This document shows, one piece after another, positions 19,051 to 28,900 of a stretch of DNA of 64,000 nt. Position 1 is the stretch's first letter, and every line of letters starts with the position of its first letter. Made by a program: the position numbers and the translations under genes. The notes below the pieces were generated by a model. That model searched no databases. It saw only the letters and a program-made list of their open reading frames with translations, and was not told where the DNA came from. The stretch spans positions 62,001-126,000 of the forward strand of contig JAKAKD010000030.1 of assembly GCA_021824635.1 (NCBI GenBank), read 5' to 3'. The DNA is from Bacteroidota bacterium. Its GTDB lineage: Bacteria; Bacteroidota; Ignavibacteria; Ignavibacteriales; Melioribacteraceae.

Positions 19051-19842
19051 TTATTCGCCAAAATTTTCTACGGGTTTAAGGTTACCAATTTCACCGGTTC
19101 GAATTGCATCCATTACTTTTTGATCACCTTCAAGAAGGCGTAGAGCAATCCATCTTGTATTAGGTAAATCTGGAAAAGTCTGGGCAATTTTTTTATTCAA
19201 TTGATCAACGGCATGCGATACATTTTTAATTTCACTTGAAAGACGATGCGGTTTACAGATGAACTGACCGGTTGCAACGTCATGTATCTGTTTCAATAAT
19301 TCATTAATGCCAACTCCCTGCCGGGCTGCTGTAGGAACAACGGGAATACCCAACATTTTAGAAAGTAGACGATCGTCAATTTGAATTTTATGACGCGCGG
19401 CTTCATCAATCAAATTCACACACAATACAGCTCTATCTGTAATTTCAAGAACTTGAAGAACCAGATTAAGATTCCTCTCCAAACGGGTTGCATCAATAAC
19501 TATAACTGTTACATCCGGCTGACCGAACAAAATAAAATCTCTGGCTATTTCTTCATCATCGCTTGTAGAAAGGAGCGAATAAGTCCCAGGCAGATCAACA
19601 ATTTTAAATCGTTTCTCACCGAATTTAAATCCGCCCTCGGCACGCCCTACTGTTTTACCGGGCCAGTTGCCTGTATGTTGTTTAAGTCCTGTTAAGCTAT
19701 TAAAGACTGTGCTTTTTCCGGTATTAGGATTTCCCGCGAGTGCAACGACATAATCAAACTCGGACATATCAATTCCGAGTTTAACAAGATTTGCCAGGTT
19801 GTGGGCCGGACAAGTTGCGCAATTTGCATTATCTGTGATCAT
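19051..19842 (-). CDS. feoB: FeoB GTPase half (separate NFeoB protein)
   Basis: 263 residues: a G domain plus a helical region, equal to the cytoplasmic N-terminal half of FeoB. The G1 loop is GNPNTGKST (37-45), the switch region [16 protein letters not shown]3 [10 protein letters not shown] and G4 NLID. The switch has NWPGKTV instead of the common NWPGVTV. A CxxC pair (Cys8, Cys11) precedes the G domain and could bind metal or sense redox. It ends cleanly before the permease gene, which has its own ribosome site, so this is a true split rather than a sequencing frameshift. It likely controls or powers Fe(II) or Mn(II) uptake through the adjacent permease. Confidence 0.9.
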   Translation of the reverse strand: MITDNANCATCPAHNLANLVKLGIDMSEFDYVVALAGNPNTGKSTVFNSLTGLKQHTGNWPGKTVGRAEGGFKFGEKRFKIVDLPGTYSLLSTSDDEEIARDFILFGQPDVTVIVIDATRLERNLNLVLQVLEITDRAVLCVNLIDEAARHKIQIDDRLLSKMLGIPVVPTAARQGVGINELLKQIHDVATGQFICKPHRLSSEIKNVSHAVDQLNKKIAQTFPDLPNTRWIALRLLEGDQKVMDAIRTGEIGNLKPVENFGE

Positions 19843-19901
19843 TTTTTTCTAAATTTTTAATTTTAAAACCGGTCCGTTTCAAATAGTAACGCCCGCTTTA
19901 T

Positions 19902-20918
19902 TTAATCAACTTGTTTAATATAGATAAGATCCGATTGATTTCTTCTAAGCGCTATTGTTGCACCGCGAATTTCATAACCGGTCGGATCTCCGCTTAAACT
20001 TTCCAATTGAGCTTTTACAATTGTTCCTGGAACGACACCAAAATCCAGCAGTCGTCTTCTCTGCTGTCCGCGCATCGCTTTGGAAATACCGACTATCATA
20101 GCCGATTGATCCATTTTAAGAGAAGATAAGGATTGAAATTTCTCTTTCACATGTTCTTTTTCAGAGATTGGAACAACTGTAATATTCGATGCAAGAATTG
20201 GGGCAAGCAAACATTCTTCTCCATCAGCTTCAAATCGAATTTTATTTTTTGAATTTTCTAAAAGATAAATTTGCATACCGGGATAAAGTCCCATAGCGGA
20301 AAGCTGCGCATACACTTCCTTTGGTTCGTCTTCAATATGAATAATTGCAGCAAAAATTCCATTCTCGAGATTATTGAGAGTTATTCCTTCTCTTTCAGGA
20401 ATCTCACCGGTAATAGAAGGAATCGGATCACCGTGAGGATCTATTAATGGATTTCCGAGACTAGCCGCAAGCCGGTCTGCCTCTTCACGCGAAGTCTCAT
20501 GTTCTCTTTGTTCGGCAACCGAATGCCAATCTTTTTCCAGAACACTTGTATTATCGGCTAAATGTCTTTCCCATAACCTGTGAATTCTAATTATTCGCAA
20601 TGCATAAGATCTGCCTTCCGGTGTAAGTGAAATTTTATTTTCATGTGAAGTGATCAAATTCATAGATTCAAGACTGGAGATAACCTGGGCAGTTTTTTCT
20701 CCGCTCAAAGATAAACTACCGCTAATACTGTTAAGTGAACAATCAACACTAGTGTACTCACAATCGTAAAGATGTTTCAAAGCATCTTCAATCAACTCTC
20801 TCGATCTATCCTTTCTAATTCTCTTCCAGCGAGCGATTATACCCACTCCTGGTAGGAAGACAATAAGCAAAGCAACGATAAAAACTATTCCCGCTATCAA
20901 GGAAGTCAATGGATTCAA
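19902..20918 (-). CDS. Membrane-anchored DtxR/MntR-type regulator fused to FeoA domains
   Basis: 338 residues. One transmembrane helix (about 8-28) is followed by a basic stretch, a winged-helix DtxR-like DNA-binding domain (about 40-110), a dimerisation/metal region with RLWERHLAD and EADRLAASLGNPLIDPHGDP (about 115-170), and two FeoA/SH3-like segments. The last of these has MRGQQRRRLLDFGVVPGTIV and YEIRGATIALRR. TTG 20918 is the start, since AAGGAGTGA ends at the right spacing. Cytosolic DtxR proteins repress metal uptake when loaded with Fe or Mn; here the regulator would be tethered to the membrane and contains the FeoA partner normally needed by FeoB. It heads the metal cassette and is divergent from mrp. 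Confidence 0.85.
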   Translation of the reverse strand: MNPLTSLIAGIVFIVALLIVFLPGVGIIARWKRIRKDRSRELIEDALKHLYDCEYTSVDCSLNSISGSLSLSGEKTAQVISSLESMNLITSHENKISLTPEGRSYALRIIRIHRLWERHLADNTSVLEKDWHSVAEQREHETSREEADRLAASLGNPLIDPHGDPIPSITGEIPEREGITLNNLENGIFAAIIHIEDEPKEVYAQLSAMGLYPGMQIYLLENSKNKIRFEADGEECLLAPILASNITVVPISEKEHVKEKFQSLSSLKMDQSAMIVGISKAMRGQQRRRLLDFGVVPGTIVKAQLESLSGDPTGYEIRGATIALRRNQSDLIYIKQVD

Positions 20919-21123
20919 TGTTCACTCCTTTATTCAACTTTCCGATATTAACTTACTTCATATGACATTCTATTTCAAGGAACGAATTTCACTACCGAAT
21001 AATTCCCTCTTTGTTATAAAGTTTACTAAGTGAGGGAGATGAAACCTAAATTTGATAATATTTGTTCAGAAGTAGTATGACAGAAAAAATTACTATTTTT
21101 GGAACAAAAATTTTGGAGAACTA

Positions 21124-22215
21124 ATGGCAATTACTGTTGATTCGGTAACGAATGCTCTTCGGAAGGTAAACGATCCCGATTTGCACAAAGATCTCGTTAC
21201 ACTTGGAATGATCAAAGATATTAAAATAGATGGTAACAACGTTGCAGTTACTGTTGAACTTACAACTCCGGCATGTCCGCTCAAAGATAAAATTGAACAG
21301 GATTGCATCAACGCAATCAAAAATGATAATCCTAATGTTGGGCTTATTGCCGTTACAATGAGTTCCAAAGTTCAGCCGAGTAAAAATCAAAGAATGAGCG
21401 AGATTTTGCCTGGAGTAAAAAATACAATTGCAGTTGCGAGCGGTAAAGGAGGAGTTGGCAAAAGCACAGTAGCTGTAAATCTTGCAGTAGCTCTTGCCCT
21501 TGATGGCGCAAAGGTTGGTTTGATTGATGCCGATATTTATGGTCCAAGCATTCCGATGATGTTGGGAATTAATGATAAGCCAAGGATCTATCAGGATACA
21601 GAAACAGCCAAGATGGTTCCTTTAGAAAACTTCGGCGTAAAAGTAATGTCTATAGGATTTTTAATTGATGACGACGCACCTGTAATCTGGCGCGGACCAA
21701 TGGCAAGCGGCGCCATCAAACAATTTATGAGCGATGTACATTGGGATCAACTTGACTATTTAATTTTTGATCTACCACCAGGAACCGGTGATATTCAACT
21801 TACACTCGTTCAGACAATTCCTCTTACCGGTGCGGTCGTAGTTACAACGCCGCAGGATGTTTCAATTATTGATGTAAAGAAAGCTGTTAAGATGTTTCAA
21901 CGTGTTAACGTTCCTATTCTTGGCATTGTAGAAAATATGAGCTATTTTATCGCACCGGATACTGGCAAACGATACGATATATTTGGAACAGACGGCGGTA
22001 AAAAACTTGCAGATGAATTATCTATACCATTGTTAGGTCAGTTGCCTATTAACCAAAACATTCGTGAAGGTGGAGATAAAGGTAACCCGATTGTTTTTGA
22101 TAAGCCCGAATCCGAACAGGCAAAAAAGATTTTTGAGATTAGCAGAAATATGGCAGCAGAAATCAGCAAAACAAATTTTTCATCTGCAGCGCCCAAAATT
22201 GAAATTGAATTTTAA
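21124..22215 (+). CDS. mrp: Mrp/ApbC-type Fe-S cluster carrier ATPase with MIP18 domain
   Basis: 363 residues. The N-terminal MIP18/DUF59 domain (about 1-85) includes TTPACPLKDK. The P-loop ATPase has AVASGKGGVGKSTVAVNLA (about 100-118) and DLPPGTGDIQLTL. The C-terminal CxxC found in some Nbp35/Mrp proteins is replaced by FIAPDTGKRY, so this protein cannot use that ligand pair. Family role: binding and transferring Fe-S clusters. A possible -7 element TAAATTTG lies at 21047-21054. It is divergent from the metal regulator and followed by a NifU-like scaffold. Confidence 0.95.
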   Translation: MAITVDSVTNALRKVNDPDLHKDLVTLGMIKDIKIDGNNVAVTVELTTPACPLKDKIEQDCINAIKNDNPNVGLIAVTMSSKVQPSKNQRMSEILPGVKNTIAVASGKGGVGKSTVAVNLAVALALDGAKVGLIDADIYGPSIPMMLGINDKPRIYQDTETAKMVPLENFGVKVMSIGFLIDDDAPVIWRGPMASGAIKQFMSDVHWDQLDYLIFDLPPGTGDIQLTLVQTIPLTGAVVVTTPQDVSIIDVKKAVKMFQRVNVPILGIVENMSYFIAPDTGKRYDIFGTDGGKKLADELSIPLLGQLPINQNIREGGDKGNPIVFDKPESEQAKKIFEISRNMAAEISKTNFSSAAPKIEIEF

Positions 22216-22238
22216 GATTTTATTTGAAGGATACTAAA

Positions 22239-22475
22239 ATGAGCGATTTGATGAACGAAAAAATTGAAAAGGCTTTACAAACAATCAGACCCTATTTGAA
22301 AGCTGATGGCGGCGATGTAGAGCTTGTTCGAGTTACGCCGGAAGGAATTGTTGAAGTGAAACTAACCGGTGCATGCAGCGATTGCCCAATGTCTCAAATG
22401 ACTTTACGAGCCGGTGTTGAGCGTGCATTGATTAGAGAAGTACCGGGAATTAGAAGAGTAGAAGCTGTCAACTGA
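22239..22475 (+). CDS. NifU C-terminal domain protein (Nfu-type Fe-S scaffold)
   Basis: 78 residues: a single NifU_C domain with ALQTIRPYLKADGGDVEL and the cluster-binding CSDCPMSQMTLRAG. ATG 22239 is preferred over an in-frame TTG at 22224 because GAAGG lies eight bases before it. It delivers or assembles Fe-S clusters and is paired with mrp upstream, probably in one transcript that ends at the terminator overlapping its stop codon. Confidence 0.95.
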   Translation: MSDLMNEKIEKALQTIRPYLKADGGDVELVRVTPEGIVEVKLTGACSDCPMSQMTLRAGVERALIREVPGIRRVEAVN

Positions 22476-22486
22476 CAGCTTTTTTT
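22462..22486 (+). terminator. Intrinsic terminator overlapping the Nfu stop codon
   Basis: A seven-pair stem, AAGCTGT with ACAGCTT, encloses a six-base loop and is followed by T residues to 22486. The TGA stop codon lies within the hairpin, so coding and terminator sequence overlap. Confidence 0.85.
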
Positions 22487-22513
22487 AGCAATAAAAATAT
22501 ACAAGGAAAAAGT

Positions 22514-23269
22514 ATGCGTAAAAAAATCATAGCCGGTAATTGGAAAATGAATAACGATATCAGTGCAACAGTCAATTTGATCTCTGAGATTAAAAAAGAA
22601 TTGAGCGGAAAAAATGTTAATGCTGATGCAATTGTATGCCCTCCGTTTATTAATCTTGAAACAGCTAAAGCACTTTTGAAAGACTCACCGGTAAAACTTG
22701 GCGCACAGAATGTTTATTTTGAAGAGAGCGGCGCATTCACCGGAGAAATTTCTCCGTCAATGCTAAAAAGTGTCGGATGTGAATTTGTAATTCTCGGTCA
22801 TTCCGAACGGAGAACAATATTAGGCGAGAGCGACCAGATAATCAATAAAAAAATTAAAGCATCAATTAAAAATCTCTTAAAACCAATCTTCTGTGTTGGC
22901 GAAACTTTGGAAGAAAGAGAAAAAGGTGTAACATTCAAAATAATTGAACGACAAATTAGAAATGGTCTGGAAGGAATTAGCGAAAGTGAGTTGGAAAATC
23001 TTATTGTTGCATACGAACCAGTCTGGGCAATTGGAACCGGTAAAAACGCAACGCCTCAGCAGGCTCAAGAGGTTCATCAATTCATACGTGGTTTGATAGC
23101 AAAAATCTATTCGCAAAATTTTGCAGATCAACTGGTAATTCAATACGGCGGAAGTGTCAAAGCTGATAACGCCAAAGAATTACTTTCTCAACCCGATATT
23201 GACGGCGCATTAGTCGGCGGTGCATGCCTAAAAGCAGAATCATTCGTTAAGATTATAGAAGCAGCTTAA
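22514..23269 (+). CDS. tpiA: Triosephosphate isomerase
   Basis: 251 residues, normal length. It interconverts dihydroxyacetone phosphate and glyceraldehyde 3-phosphate. Active-site residues are visible: Asn and Lys in AGNWKMN near the start, His in ILGHSERR, the catalytic Glu in VAYEPVWAIGTGK, the mobile loop before NATPQQAQEVH, and the phosphate-binding QYGGSV and GALVGGACL. An AAGGAAAA-type site precedes ATG 22514. It is flanked by terminators on both sides, so it is probably monocistronic. Confidence 0.97.
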   Translation: MRKKIIAGNWKMNNDISATVNLISEIKKELSGKNVNADAIVCPPFINLETAKALLKDSPVKLGAQNVYFEESGAFTGEISPSMLKSVGCEFVILGHSERRTILGESDQIINKKIKASIKNLLKPIFCVGETLEEREKGVTFKIIERQIRNGLEGISESELENLIVAYEPVWAIGTGKNATPQQAQEVHQFIRGLIAKIYSQNFADQLVIQYGGSVKADNAKELLSQPDIDGALVGGACLKAESFVKIIEAA

Positions 23270-23297
23270 ACATAGTGTGAAATTGTAGTTTACCTTC

Positions 23298-23328
23298 AAT
23301 ATGGGCTCAAAATGAGCCCATATTTTTT
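23298..23328 (+). terminator. Intrinsic terminator after tpiA
   Basis: A 12-pair stem (23298-23309 with 23313-23324) with a three-base loop runs directly into T residues ending at 23328. Confidence 0.92.
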
Positions 23329-23337
23329 GGAATTTTA

Positions 23338-23369
23338 TTGATACCCCCCCCCTTGATTTCGTATATTTG
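23338..23369 (+). promoter_or_regulatory. Bacteroidetes-type promoter with C-tract spacer
   Basis: TTG at 23338-23340, a 21-base spacer and TATATTTG at 23362-23369 fit the TTG/TAnnTTTG consensus of this group. The spacer contains nine consecutive C residues. The predicted transcript would start about 25 bases before ATG 23399. Confidence 0.65.
23344..23352 (+). repeat. C9 homopolymer tract
   Basis: Nine consecutive C residues in very AT-rich intergenic DNA, lying exactly between the -33 and -7 elements. Such tracts change length by slippage. Confidence 0.9.
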
Positions 23370-23398
23370 TGCCGTTTATTGGAAAAATTTACGGCATT

Positions 23399-25972
23399 AT
23401 GACAAAACATATTAAGTATTTTATCGTTCTATCTGCATTACTGCAAAATTTGTTATTAGCTCAAATCAAAGTTACTTCCCTTCCTCAAAACACGAACGGT
23501 ATTTTTGATCCGCTCTTTTTTGATAAGAACGAGTACAGAAATGTTGAGCTTTTAAATTCCGGCTGGCAGGTTTATCGTGAAAGCGATACCGAAAAAAAGA
23601 TGACTCTCTCTGTCCCCGCAATTTTTGAGGGAGAAGAATCACTTGTCTTCGAAAAGAAAATTAAATTCACAGAGCAGCAGATTCAGAACGCTCAACTTAT
23701 TTTAGGATTTCTGGGATTGAACTACTCCGCCGAGATTTCTATTAACGGCTACAATATTTACAAACATTCGGGTGGTTCTTATCCGTTTGAGGTTCCGCTT
23801 CCAAAAGATATTTTAAAAGAGAATTCCACAATTACTGTAAAAGTCGGTTATAAACTTAATTCGGAAAATTCCATTCCTTCTACACAAAGATTTTTATTTT
23901 CAAGTTTGAGCGGCGGAATTTTTAGAGATGTCTACATCAAAACCGTTTCTCCTCTGTATATAAATTCCAATTCATGTACATATTCATTCGATCAGTCGTT
24001 TACAAAGGCAAATGTAAATTTTAAAATTGGAATAGATAATTCGGCATTTCAAAAAGCTTCACAAGCTTCTCAGTCAAAAGAGATAATCATCCGCGTCAAC
24101 ATAATTCCCAACGGTTCGGCAACCGCGCAAGCAAAAGGAGATTTTGTACAGACAATTTCATCAGAAGATAGCGAAGCGAATATCAGGCTTGAATTAATTA
24201 ATCCGCAATTGTGGTCTCCGCAAACGCCAAATTTTTATCTATGCGAAATTAGTTTGATTGATAACGGACAGATTATTGATAAGACAGTCAAACAAATTTC
24301 TTTCTACCAAATCGAAAAAGATGAAAACAACTTACTCTTGAACGGAACTCCTTTTGTTCTTCAAGGAACTACTTATCTCCTCGATGAATCTTCTCTTCGG
24401 AAAATGAATTCATACGACAAGATCAAAGATGATTTAACTCTCATCAAAAATACCGGATTTAATTCTGTTAGATTTTCAAAAAGTTACCCAAATCCATATG
24501 CAATAAAACTTTGCCAGGAACTCGGCATGTTTGCTTTGATAGAGTTACCGCTGAATTCTGTCCCTGAAGACATTTTAGAACAAAACGATTTTCAACTTCA
24601 CGCTGCTCAACTTTTGAAATCTGTTGTCTCAAATTATAGTGAATACGGGAACACAATTATAATTGGCGCCGGTTCTTCTTTTCTGCCTAATTCCGAAATA
24701 ACACAAAATTTCCTTTCGCGCTTGGGCGGTTCAATAAAGGGAAAGGGATTTTATAGTTATGCTTCCTTCTTTGGTGTACAAACAACAGCAATCAACGATA
24801 TAGATTTTTACGGTGTTGAATTATATTCGCCGCTAATAGCAAATGTTAAAGAAGATTTTCAAAAAGGAATAGATGCTCTCGGAAAGAATTCAATATTCGT
24901 AAGCGAAGTAACATATCCCAATTATAAAGGCAATCAGAGCGGTTATTTAACAAAATTTTCATCTGACGCTCAAGCAAAATATTTTGGTGAGTTAATTGAT
25001 CTTACAAGGGAATTAAAAATTTCCGGATTCTTTATTAATTCACTTTTTGATTATAAAGGAGAGTATGCTTCACTATACGGCAGTTATTCCGAGAACGGAT
25101 ATTATAAGTTTGGCATTCTTGATTACGCGCGCAACTTGAACAGTATCGGCTACAAAGTTATTGCCGCCAAGCTGGGCAACGATGCAAAAGTTACTATTCC
25201 AATCGGAACACGTAAAGATGATAATCCGATTATTTTCATATTCCTAGCGCTGTTCCTTTTTATTGTAATGGCAGTTTTGATCAACACAAAGAAAAAATTC
25301 AGAGAAGATTGTACAAGAGCATTGTTAAGACCGTATAATTTCTTTGCTGATGTCCGCGACCACAGAATCATGTCCGGCGTACACACGGCAATTTTGTTGT
25401 TGATTCAAGCAGGCTCGGCCTCCCTTTTGTTTACAATACTGCTTTATTATTACCGCACAAATATTTTATTGGAAAAATTCGTAATCGCCATTGGTCATCA
25501 CAGTTTATTAAAACTTGTCAGCTACTTAGCTTGGAATTTACAAAGCAGCTTTGTGTTTCTTTTTATCGTATTCATTTTAAAATTTGTTCTAATTGCGACT
25601 GTTATTAAGGTCGCTTCGTTCTTCATTAAAACGCGAGTTGAATTCACAAGCATTTTATATACAGTTGTTTGGTCATTCTTACCCTTAATTCTATTGCTTC
25701 CGGTTGAATTAGTCCTTTTCAAACTTTTGTCTACCGGTGCATATGAAACTGCGATTCTAATATTTTTGGCTTTATATATTTTGTGGATTCTTCAAAGAAT
25801 CTTCAAAGGTATCTACGTTGTTTTTGATGTTAGACCGTTAATGGTTTATTTATATAGTTTGGCAGTAATTGTTCTTATCGTTGGCGGAGTTTTGTTGAAA
25901 TATCAAATCTCAAGTTCAACGTATTATTACATAGTCAATTCTATCAAGCAATACAATTCAATGATTTTTTAG
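23399..25972 (+). CDS. Exported GH2-like (probably non-catalytic) protein with C-terminal membrane domain
   Basis: 857 residues. A signal peptide (about 1-22, ending NLLLAQ) is followed by a glycoside hydrolase 2-type sugar-binding jelly roll (about 45-185), an immunoglobulin-like domain (about 190-310), a TIM-barrel-like region (about 315-600), one helix near 615, and about five more helices (about 665-855) resembling a Yip1-like membrane domain. In GH2 enzymes the acid/base lies in a GNE motif. The aligned stretch here is IIIGAGSSF (Ser426-Ser427), while a glutamate at the nucleophile position may survive (Glu503 in FVSEVTYP). It is therefore probably a carbohydrate-binding or sensing pseudo-enzyme. 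ATG 23399 is chosen over an upstream GTG because of the signal peptide. Its promoter has the C9 tract. The stop overlaps the ribosome site of smc. Confidence 0.75.
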   Translation: MTKHIKYFIVLSALLQNLLLAQIKVTSLPQNTNGIFDPLFFDKNEYRNVELLNSGWQVYRESDTEKKMTLSVPAIFEGEESLVFEKKIKFTEQQIQNAQLILGFLGLNYSAEISINGYNIYKHSGGSYPFEVPLPKDILKENSTITVKVGYKLNSENSIPSTQRFLFSSLSGGIFRDVYIKTVSPLYINSNSCTYSFDQSFTKANVNFKIGIDNSAFQKASQASQSKEIIIRVNIIPNGSATAQAKGDFVQTISSEDSEANIRLELINPQLWSPQTPNFYLCEISLIDNGQIIDKTVKQISFYQIEKDENNLLLNGTPFVLQGTTYLLDESSLRKMNSYDKIKDDLTLIKNTGFNSVRFSKSYPNPYAIKLCQELGMFALIELPLNSVPEDILEQNDFQLHAAQLLKSVVSNYSEYGNTIIIGAGSSFLPNSEITQNFLSRLGGSIKGKGFYSYASFFGVQTTAINDIDFYGVELYSPLIANVKEDFQKGIDALGKNSIFVSEVTYPNYKGNQSGYLTKFSSDAQAKYFGELIDLTRELKISGFFINSLFDYKGEYASLYGSYSENGYYKFGILDYARNLNSIGYKVIAAKLGNDAKVTIPIGTRKDDNPIIFIFLALFLFIVMAVLINTKKKFREDCTRALLRPYNFFADVRDHRIMSGVHTAILLLIQAGSASLLFTILLYYYRTNILLEKFVIAIGHHSLLKLVSYLAWNLQSSFVFLFIVFILKFVLIATVIKVASFFIKTRVEFTSILYTVVWSFLPLILLLPVELVLFKLLSTGAYETAILIFLALYILWILQRIFKGIYVVFDVRPLMVYLYSLAVIVLIVGGVLLKYQISSSTYYYIVNSIKQYNSMIF

Positions 25973-25981
25973 AGGCGCTAA

Positions 25982-28900
25982 TTGTTTTTATCCAAGTTAG
26001 AGATATTCGGTTTCAAGTCTTTTGCCAACAAGACAAACATAAATTTCAATCGCGGTATTACCGGCATTGTAGGTCCTAACGGATGCGGCAAGACAAATAT
26101 TGTTGATGCAATCCGCTGGGTATTGGGTGAACAGAAAACTACAACCCTGCGAAGCGATAAGATGGAAAACGTGATCTTCAACGGCACACGCGATAAAAAG
26201 CCAATGGGAATGTCCGAAGTTTCTCTTACGCTGGTTAACGATAAAGGCGTTCTTCCTACTGAATATTCCGAAGTTACAATCACACGAAGAATTTTTCGTT
26301 CGGGTGAAAGCGAATATCTTCTAAACAAAAATCTTTGCCGGCTCAAAGATATTACAAACCTTTTCATGGATACCGGAATTGGTACAAACGCGTACTCCGT
26401 TATCGAATTGAAAATGATTGAAACAATTTTGAGCAGCAAGACAGAAGAACGGAGAAAGATGTTTGAAGAAGCAGCCGGAGTTAATAAATATAAATTACGC
26501 CGCCGTCTCTCTCTAAAAAAATTGGAAGATGTTAAATCAGATCTTACGCGTGTAAACGATATTGTTTCCGAAGTTGAGAAATCGGTCCGTTCACTTGAAC
26601 GGCAGGCAAAACGCGCAGATCAATACACACAAATTCAATCTGTGCTGCGCGATAAAGAAATTGATCTTGCCGAACGCGAGTATTCTCATCTAAGCATTAA
26701 AAGACAAAATCTTTTAGCCGATATTACCGAGTTCACTAACAAAAAAGATACAATTGATATAGACATTCGAAAAATTGAGAATGAGCTTATCCGCTATAGA
26801 AATGAAATAAACGAAATTGATGCCCTCTTACAAGACAAACGCGATGATATTGCGCTGAATACAGACCAGCTTCATTCCACACAAAAAAATATTTCGGTTT
26901 CTGAAGAGCGTCTTAAATCTCTTCTTAGCAATCATGAAAGATTGCAGAAAGAAATTTTAGAACTTCAGCATCAATTGAATGAAACGATAGATCACATAGA
27001 GCAAAGTAACGATGATTTACTATCGCTCTCGCAAAAACTTGACGAGAAGAGTTCAGAAATTTCTCAAAGCGAACAAATTGTTATTGATCGGCGCGATGCT
27101 CTGGAGAAAAAGAGGAACGAATTAAAACAGCTTAATGAAGAAAAGTTTTCATTGTTGAGAGAAATTTCGGAGAAAGAGAACAACGCTTCAAATATTAGAA
27201 AAGAGTTAACAACTCATAATTCCAATATTGATAAACTCAACCAGAAGATTCAGAACATAACAAACAAGATTGCAAAAACAGTCGGGTTCATTGAAGAGTT
27301 AAACGTAGAAAAAAGCAGCGCCGAACAAAAACTTAAAGATGCCGGTTTGATGATTGCTCTACGTGAAAAAGAGAAAGAAGATTTAGAACAAGAACTTAAC
27401 ACACTCAAACAAAAAGAAGTTGAAGAAAAGACTCTTTTTGCCGGACTGAAAGAAAAAATTGAATTTTTGCAAACATTGATCTCTAATCTCGAAGGCATTT
27501 CCAAAGGCGCTAAAGTTCTTATTGAGAATAATGAATGGACTGCAAAGAATAAAAATATTTTTGCCGATATTGGGAATGCGCAAGAGAAATACAGATTTGC
27601 TTTAGAGGCAGCTCTCAAATCGGTTTTGAATAATCTTCTTATCGAGAGCACAGACGATCTTCAAAGCGCAATTGAGTATCTGAGAAAAAACGATCTTGGT
27701 AAAGCAAGTTTTTATTTATTGCGGTCAAACGAACAGTTAAAAAAATCGTTTATAGAAAATTTGGCGGACTTCAGTCAAAAGAGAAAAGCAAAAAAACTTG
27801 CCAAAGAAGAAACATTTATTGGGTGGGCAAAAGATTTTGTTGAAACAGAAAAGAACTGGCAGCCGTTTTTTGAACAAGCTCTCTTTAATTATGCAGTTAC
27901 TGCAGATCTAAAATCCGCAATCTATCTGAACAAAAAATATCCGGGATTCAATTTTGCGACTTTAGACGGCGATTTTGTTCAGAGCAGCGGAATTGTTGAA
28001 GCCGGGTCTCTTCCTAAGCAGGACGAAACTTTGTTCGGCAGACGCCAGCTTCTCGAAAATCTAAAAAAAGAATTTCCTAAACACGAAACCAGCTTAGCAA
28101 AACTCAAAGCTCTTATCGCAGATACTGAAGGTAAAATATCGAGAATTGATTTAAAGAATTTGACCGACAGCGAGAAATTAATAGCCAATGATGTTGCAAA
28201 TATAGAAAAACAAATTTCTCAGCTTGAATTTGAGAAGAGCAAAGCAAACGAAGAAATTGAAAATTCTCAAAAAGAAATCCGCGAGCTTGCAGAAAAAGCA
28301 AATTTGCTGGATAATCAAATCATCACATTCGATAAAGAAATTGAATCGCTCAACGAAAAGAAAAATGTCTTTGATGAAAATATCTCCTCAAATGAAACTG
28401 AACTTGACGCGTTCGAAGATGAATTCAATTCATTTGTAGACGCACAGAACCAGCGCAAACTTGAACTCGAACGCTTAAAAGGACAAATTGAAAACACACG
28501 AAGTTCTATAACGCGGTCTCAATCGAATCAGACACAAATTTCTAAAGGGATTGAGAAACGTCAGGAAGATTTGCGTTCAAACGAAAGAGAAACAGATACA
28601 CTCAAAGAAAAGATAGTTCAAGTAACAGATGACTTGGAAAAGATTAATGCTCTACGCCAAACATTGCTCAATGAAGAAAAAGAGATTAGCGACAAATTGA
28701 AAGCAATTAAAGACGAAGCTGCAAAATATGAGAACGAACTTAATCAATTGCGCAACGAACGCCAGGAAGTATCCGATAAAGCTTACTCATTTGAAATAAA
28801 AGAAAATGAAATCACTATTCGCACTGAAAATTTGATTGAACATATTAAAGAGAATTATTCACTCGAGTTGACCTTAAAACAATTCGATGATTTAGATTCT

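Noticed and set aside
18970-19051. Frameshift or sequencing error splitting feoB
   Set aside because: The GTPase gene ends with a stop, there is an 80-base gap, and the permease has its own ATG with AGGAA at good spacing. This is a true two-gene arrangement.
19381-19695. 104-codon open frame opposite the FeoB GTPase
   Set aside because: Shadow of the G domain; the minus-strand protein has all G motifs.
25978-26439. 153-codon open frame on the minus strand
   Set aside because: It is the antisense shadow of the conserved SMC head domain.
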